A DNA stretch of 64,000 bases from JBBIQS01 sp037442205 (lineage in GTDB: Bacteria > Myxococcota > Myxococcia > Myxococcales > UBA5297), in assembly GCA_037442205.1 (NCBI GenBank), contig JBBIQS010000012.1:45292-109291 (forward strand), in the 5' to 3' direction. The position numbers and the translations under genes were made by a program. This document shows positions 61,576-64,000 of this stretch, piece after piece; position 1 is the first letter of the stretch, and each line of letters starts with the position of its first letter. Under the pieces are notes generated by a model. That model had not been told where the DNA came from, made no database searches, and saw only the letters and a program-made list of their open reading frames with translations.

Positions 61576-62135
61576 GGCGCGCTCCCGCGCAGCGCGCGCT
61601 GGACCCGGGCCACGAAGTCGGCCTCGGGGGTCGGCGCAATGGGCTGCGCCTCGCGGACCTTGCCGTCGGGCCCGAGCACCGCCAGCCCGGCCAGCGACTG
61701 AGTCACGATCGGCTGGCCCTTGGCGTCCGCCGTCAGCTCGAACTTGCCCTGGGCCATGCCGGCCACCTGGAAGCGGGCCACCTGGGGCACCTTCTCCAAG
61801 AAGACGATCACCTGCTCCCCGGGCGCGAACTGGGGGGCGCCGGAGACCTGCTGGCCGATCTCCCCGACCACGCCGCCGGGAGTGACGATCTCCACCACCT
61901 TCGGCGCCTGCCCCTTGAGCGAGCTGGCGACCTCGACGCGCACGGTGGTCTGGATTCGCCGGCCGTCTGAGCTCCAGGCAGGCTGCACCGACAGCGCCCG
62001 GCCGCGGACGACGAGGTCGGAGCGGCGGGTGAGCGCCTCGACGTCCATCGGAAGCACGATGGTGGCGTGCGCCGAGGACGCCGCCAACAGCAGGAAAAGC
62101 CCCAGGAATCGCCGCAGCGCCCGCAATGCACCCAT
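61572..62135 (-). CDS. Small exported protein coupled to the MYXO-CTERM protease
   Basis: A 187-residue protein with a signal peptide (RALRRFLGLFLLLAASSAHA). A beta-rich body follows: MDVEALTRRSDLVVRGRALSVQPAWSS, TTVRVEVASSLKG, VVEIVTPGGVVGEIGQQVSGAPQFAPGEQVIVFL. No catalytic motif recognised. Its stop overlaps the protease start in ATGA, so it may be an inhibitor, chaperone or co-secreted partner. I have the impression that similar pairs occur in other myxobacteria, but could not check this. Confidence 0.8.
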   Translation of the reverse strand: MGALRALRRFLGLFLLLAASSAHATIVLPMDVEALTRRSDLVVRGRALSVQPAWSSDGRRIQTTVRVEVASSLKGQAPKVVEIVTPGGVVGEIGQQVSGAPQFAPGEQVIVFLEKVPQVARFQVAGMAQGKFELTADAKGQPIVTQSLAGLAVLGPDGKVREAQPIAPTPEADFVARVQRALRGSAP

Positions 62136-62204
62136 GCCCTGGGACTGTAGCACGCGGAGGCCGGCCGTTTGATTTTGACCAGCGGCGCTGGTATCTGCCG
62201 GCGC

Positions 62205-62999
62205 GTGACTGAGCCATCGCATACCGACGCTCCTCACCTGACCGAGGAGCGATCGCCCGCCCCTCCCGCTGGCTTTGTCGAAGAGATTAGGGCCGCCCTC
62301 GAGGGAATCCACGTCCCCGCCGCGCTGGCCTGCGTGGTGGCGATGGCGGTGCTGGTGGTCTCCCACCATCAGGGAGACGTGAACTTCTTCGCGGCGCACT
62401 TCGGCGACGCGCTCAAGAAGTTCCCGCCGGCGATGGCCAACATCGCTGGGTACCTCTACTGGTTCTGGGCGAGCATTGCGCTCTACGGGCTGCTGCCGCT
62501 GGCGGCGGCGGCGCTGACCCCAGGCCTGAGGGTCGGCGAGACCGGGGTGGGGCTGGGCGATCGGCGCGCGGGGCTGCTGGTCACCGGGCTGGCCCTGCTG
62601 CTGTTCCTGCCGGTGGTCTACCTCGCCTCGACCCAGCCGGCCTTCGCCGACCACTACCCCCTGTGCCCGGCGGCCAAGGCCACTCCGCGGGCGTTCCTGA
62701 TCTACGAGCTCTCCTACGCCGCCTACTTCGTGGCCTGGGAGTACCTTTTCCGCGGCTACCTCTTGTTTTCACTGGAGAAATCGATGGGCAAGATGGCGGT
62801 CTTCGCCCAGATGATGCCCTTCGTGGTGGCCCACTTCGGCAAGCCCGAGGCCGAGACGATGGGGTCGATCCTGGCGGGGATCTTCCTGGGGCTTCTGGCG
62901 CTGCGCACCCGCACCTTCTGGTACGGGGCCATCATCCACATCGTGGTCGCCGTCTCGATGGACTGCTTTGCGACCGCTCGTGCCCTCGCCCACCCTTGA
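62205..62999 (+). CDS. CPBP-family intramembrane protease-like protein
   Basis: A 264-residue membrane protein with about seven helices. The CPBP (Abi/CAAX protease) motifs are WEYLFRGYLLF, where the first Glu of EExxxR is Trp; FVVAHFGKP in place of FxxxH; and the later IIHIVVAVSMD. The function of this subfamily in bacteria is unsettled. Start is GTG (VTEPSHTDAP). No ribosome site is visible, and a possible promoter (TTGATT, 17 bases, TATCTG) would place the transcript start at this codon, suggesting leaderless translation. Confidence 0.75.
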   Translation: MTEPSHTDAPHLTEERSPAPPAGFVEEIRAALEGIHVPAALACVVAMAVLVVSHHQGDVNFFAAHFGDALKKFPPAMANIAGYLYWFWASIALYGLLPLAAAALTPGLRVGETGVGLGDRRAGLLVTGLALLLFLPVVYLASTQPAFADHYPLCPAAKATPRAFLIYELSYAAYFVAWEYLFRGYLLFSLEKSMGKMAVFAQMMPFVVAHFGKPEAETMGSILAGIFLGLLALRTRTFWYGAIIHIVVAVSMDCFATARALAHP

Positions 63000-63078
63000 A
63001 AGAACCGCCGGCCCCCTCGGAAACCGGGCTTGGGAGGCCATCGCGGCGGTTGACTCGCAGGGTCGAGAAAGGTATCCG

Positions 63079-63465
63079 TTGCGCGTGCGAACGAACCTGC
63101 TTGACAGCTCGAAAGCCCGTCGGTATATAGCCGCCCTCTTTTTGACGGTCCCGGTGTTGAGCGCAACCCCGGCCCTGGCAAAAGAGCTGGTCGTCCGGGG
63201 TGCAATTCTCCCGGCGGGCAGTCAGCAGGTCGGAGAAGATCGGTACCGTTCTCCGAGCAATTACGCGGATACGCTGACGTTCTACGGCAAGGCGTACAAG
63301 ACGAATCCGCGTAAGACGATCGTGAACCAACCGGGAATCCGAGCGGTCCACATCGTCAACGATGGCAAGGGCGAGTGGGAAGGCCTGAATATCTACGAGT
63401 TGGAAGGCGAAACCAGGATCTTCGTGGTGGTCAGAGACACTGCGAAGGTGGGCAAAGAGAAGTAG
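63079..63465 (+). CDS. Small exported protein of lower G+C
   Basis: A 128-residue protein. A TTG start with GAAAGG upstream gives a charged n-region and a hydrophobic stretch ending in SATPALA, a signal-peptide cleavage site. The mature part (KELVVRGAILPAG through YADTLTFYGKAYKTN to IFVVVRD) is beta-rich and unrecognised. Third codon positions are markedly less G+C-rich than in flanking genes, hinting at different ancestry or weak codon selection. A near-consensus sigma70 promoter lies inside its signal-peptide coding sequence, so a downstream start such as the GTG at 63154 cannot be excluded. Confidence 0.65.
   Translation: MRVRTNLLDSSKARRYIAALFLTVPVLSATPALAKELVVRGAILPAGSQQVGEDRYRSPSNYADTLTFYGKAYKTNPRKTIVNQPGIRAVHIVNDGKGEWEGLNIYELEGETRIFVVVRDTAKVGKEK
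63101..63129 (+). promoter_or_regulatory. Near-consensus sigma70 promoter TTGACA-N17-TATATA
   Basis: TTGACA (63101-63106), 17-base spacer, TATATA (63124-63129). It is the best -35/-10 match noticed in the window. It could drive the rest of the small gene and the two tRNA genes, with transcription starting near 63136. It lies within the proposed coding sequence of the small exported protein. Confidence 0.6.
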
Positions 63466-63491
63466 GTCCCACCGCTCCTAAGTTGTGACAT

Positions 63492-63562
63492 TGGGAGATC
63501 GTCTAAAGGCAGGACGGCAGGCTCTGAACCTGCCTATCTAGGTTCGAATCCTAGTCTCCCAG
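63492..63562 (+). tRNA. tRNA-Gln (anticodon CUG)
   Basis: Cloverleaf: acceptor TGGGAGA/TCTCCCA, D arm GTC..GAC, anticodon stem GCAGG/CCTGC with loop CTCTGAA (anticodon CTG), T arm CTAGG-TTCGAAT-CCTAG, discriminator G. The CCA end is not encoded. Confidence 0.95.
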
Positions 63563-63617
63563 CTCGAATGAGCTTGCAGTAATAGGCAGAGCGAGTAAAA
63601 GGCAGCACGAATAGTTT

Positions 63618-63689
63618 GGCCCCGTTGTCTAGCGGTTAGGACGGCGCCCTCTCACGGCGTAAGCCCGGGTTCGATTCCCGGCGGGGTCA
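63618..63689 (+). tRNA. tRNA-Glu (anticodon CUC)
   Basis: Cloverleaf: acceptor GGCCCCG/CGGGGTC with one G-T pair, D-arm region TGTCTAGCGGTTAGGAC, anticodon loop CCTCTCA (anticodon CTC), T arm CCGGG-TTCGATT-CCCGG, discriminator A. It lies 55 bases after tRNA-Gln, probably in the same transcript. CCA is not encoded. Confidence 0.95.
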
Positions 63690-63722
63690 CAAGAAGCGCG
63701 GGTGAGACGCGCCGCGAAGTCA

Positions 63723-63752
63723 GGGCCCGCTCGGAGAACCGAGCGGGCCCTT
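63723..63752 (+). terminator. Strong hairpin after the tRNA genes
   Basis: Twelve-base perfect arms GGGCCCGCTCGG and CCGAGCGGGCCC with an AGAA loop, followed by TT only. It begins 34 bases after tRNA-Glu and ends 24 bases before the roadblock gene start. Likely ends the tRNA transcript. Confidence 0.7.
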
Positions 63753-63775
63753 CGCATGTCCGGGCAGCCAAGCGC

Positions 63776-64000
63776 ATGTTCGATCAGGCCCTCGACGAGC
63801 TGGTGACCAAGACCGGCGCCCAGCTGGCCATCTTCTGCGACTACGAGGGCGAGTCGATCGGCTACGCCCCGCGCAGCGGCGACGGCTACGAGGTCCGGCT
63901 GGCCGGGGCCCAGGTGGCGGCGATGACCCACGCGCTGCAGGACCTGACCAAGGCCAACGGCGAGGGCGAGCGGATCTCGCTGGCCTGCACCACCGAGAGC
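63776..64000 (+). CDS. Roadblock/LC7-domain protein (cut by window end)
   Basis: 75 codons are visible before the right edge, starting MFDQALDELVTKTGAQLAIFCD and continuing YEGESIGYAP, LAGAQVAAMTHALQDLTKANG and ISLACTTES. The pattern (helix, beta-strand with gAxxxxxxDxxG-like layout, helix, beta) fits Roadblock/LC7 proteins such as MglB, which regulate small GTPases in motility and polarity. No ribosome site of note. The C-terminus is missing, so fusion to other domains cannot be judged. Confidence 0.75.
   Translation, partial: MFDQALDELVTKTGAQLAIFCDYEGESIGYAPRSGDGYEVRLAGAQVAAMTHALQDLTKANGEGERISLACTTES

Overview
The window is about 70% G+C, densely coded and uses short spacings or 4-base ATGA/GTGA overlaps between genes. 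Several features point to a myxobacterium (Myxococcota): a secreted matrixin-type protease ending in a MYXO-CTERM-like sorting tail with NCGxCG cysteine modules, a coiled-coil PilZ protein, a Pkn-type Ser/Thr kinase, a roadblock/LC7 protein, an NtrC-type signalling cluster with sigma54-like promoters, and a class II HMG-CoA reductase. The genus cannot be fixed from the sequence alone.

Layout. 1-3.8 kb: a PilZ protein cut by the window edge, trpS, and a two-gene unit (cysteine-containing conserved protein plus GNAT) of the kind seen in surface-polysaccharide loci. 3.85-15.8 kb: an eleven-gene minus-strand operon. It starts with a GbsR/MarR-like regulator and continues with a polyprenyl diphosphate synthase, DAHP synthase, HMG-CoA reductase, then menF, menD, menH, menB, menA, menC and menE. 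It joins menaquinone synthesis to one enzyme each of the aromatic-ring (chorismate) and side-chain (mevalonate/polyprenyl) supply routes. A palindrome lies on its predicted promoter. 15.8-24.2 kb: a lipoprotein with a glycoside-hydrolase-like domain, a truncated sigma54-activator-like AAA+ protein, an NtrC-type regulator, two PAS histidine kinases and a lone receiver protein. Three sigma54-like promoters lie in this region.

24.4-36 kb: mostly single genes. They include a DUF2058-like protein, a phospholipase-D lipoprotein, a flippase-like membrane protein, a threonine-synthase-like protein without its PLP lysine, an SsnA-like amidohydrolase, an HEAGH lipoprotein, an EpmA-like ligase, an MFS carrier and an amino-acid permease. 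36-42.4 kb: metH, a MetE-core-like protein and an EamA transporter with a histidine-rich tail overlap stop-to-start, and a YbaK-type deacylase follows. 42.4-48.2 kb: an intergenic region with repeated dyads, a small exported protein, a two-gene beta-oxidation operon with a clear intrinsic terminator, and an exported helical-repeat protein.

48.2-56.1 kb: a MauE/DoxX-rhodanese pair, a nucleotide-sugar dehydrogenase and a heparinase II/III-like protein (with a strong sigma54-like promoter), an RsbRD-like protein, a DedA protein and a Ser/Thr kinase. 56.1-64 kb: a LOG-family hydrolase, a dihydropyrimidinase overlapping a PhnD-like lipoprotein, a small lipoprotein, a receiver protein, the MYXO-CTERM protease with its upstream partner, a CPBP membrane protein, a small exported protein of lower G+C, tRNA-Gln(CUG), tRNA-Glu(CUC), a strong hairpin, and the start of a roadblock protein. 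No insertion sequence, prophage, CRISPR array or rRNA was seen.
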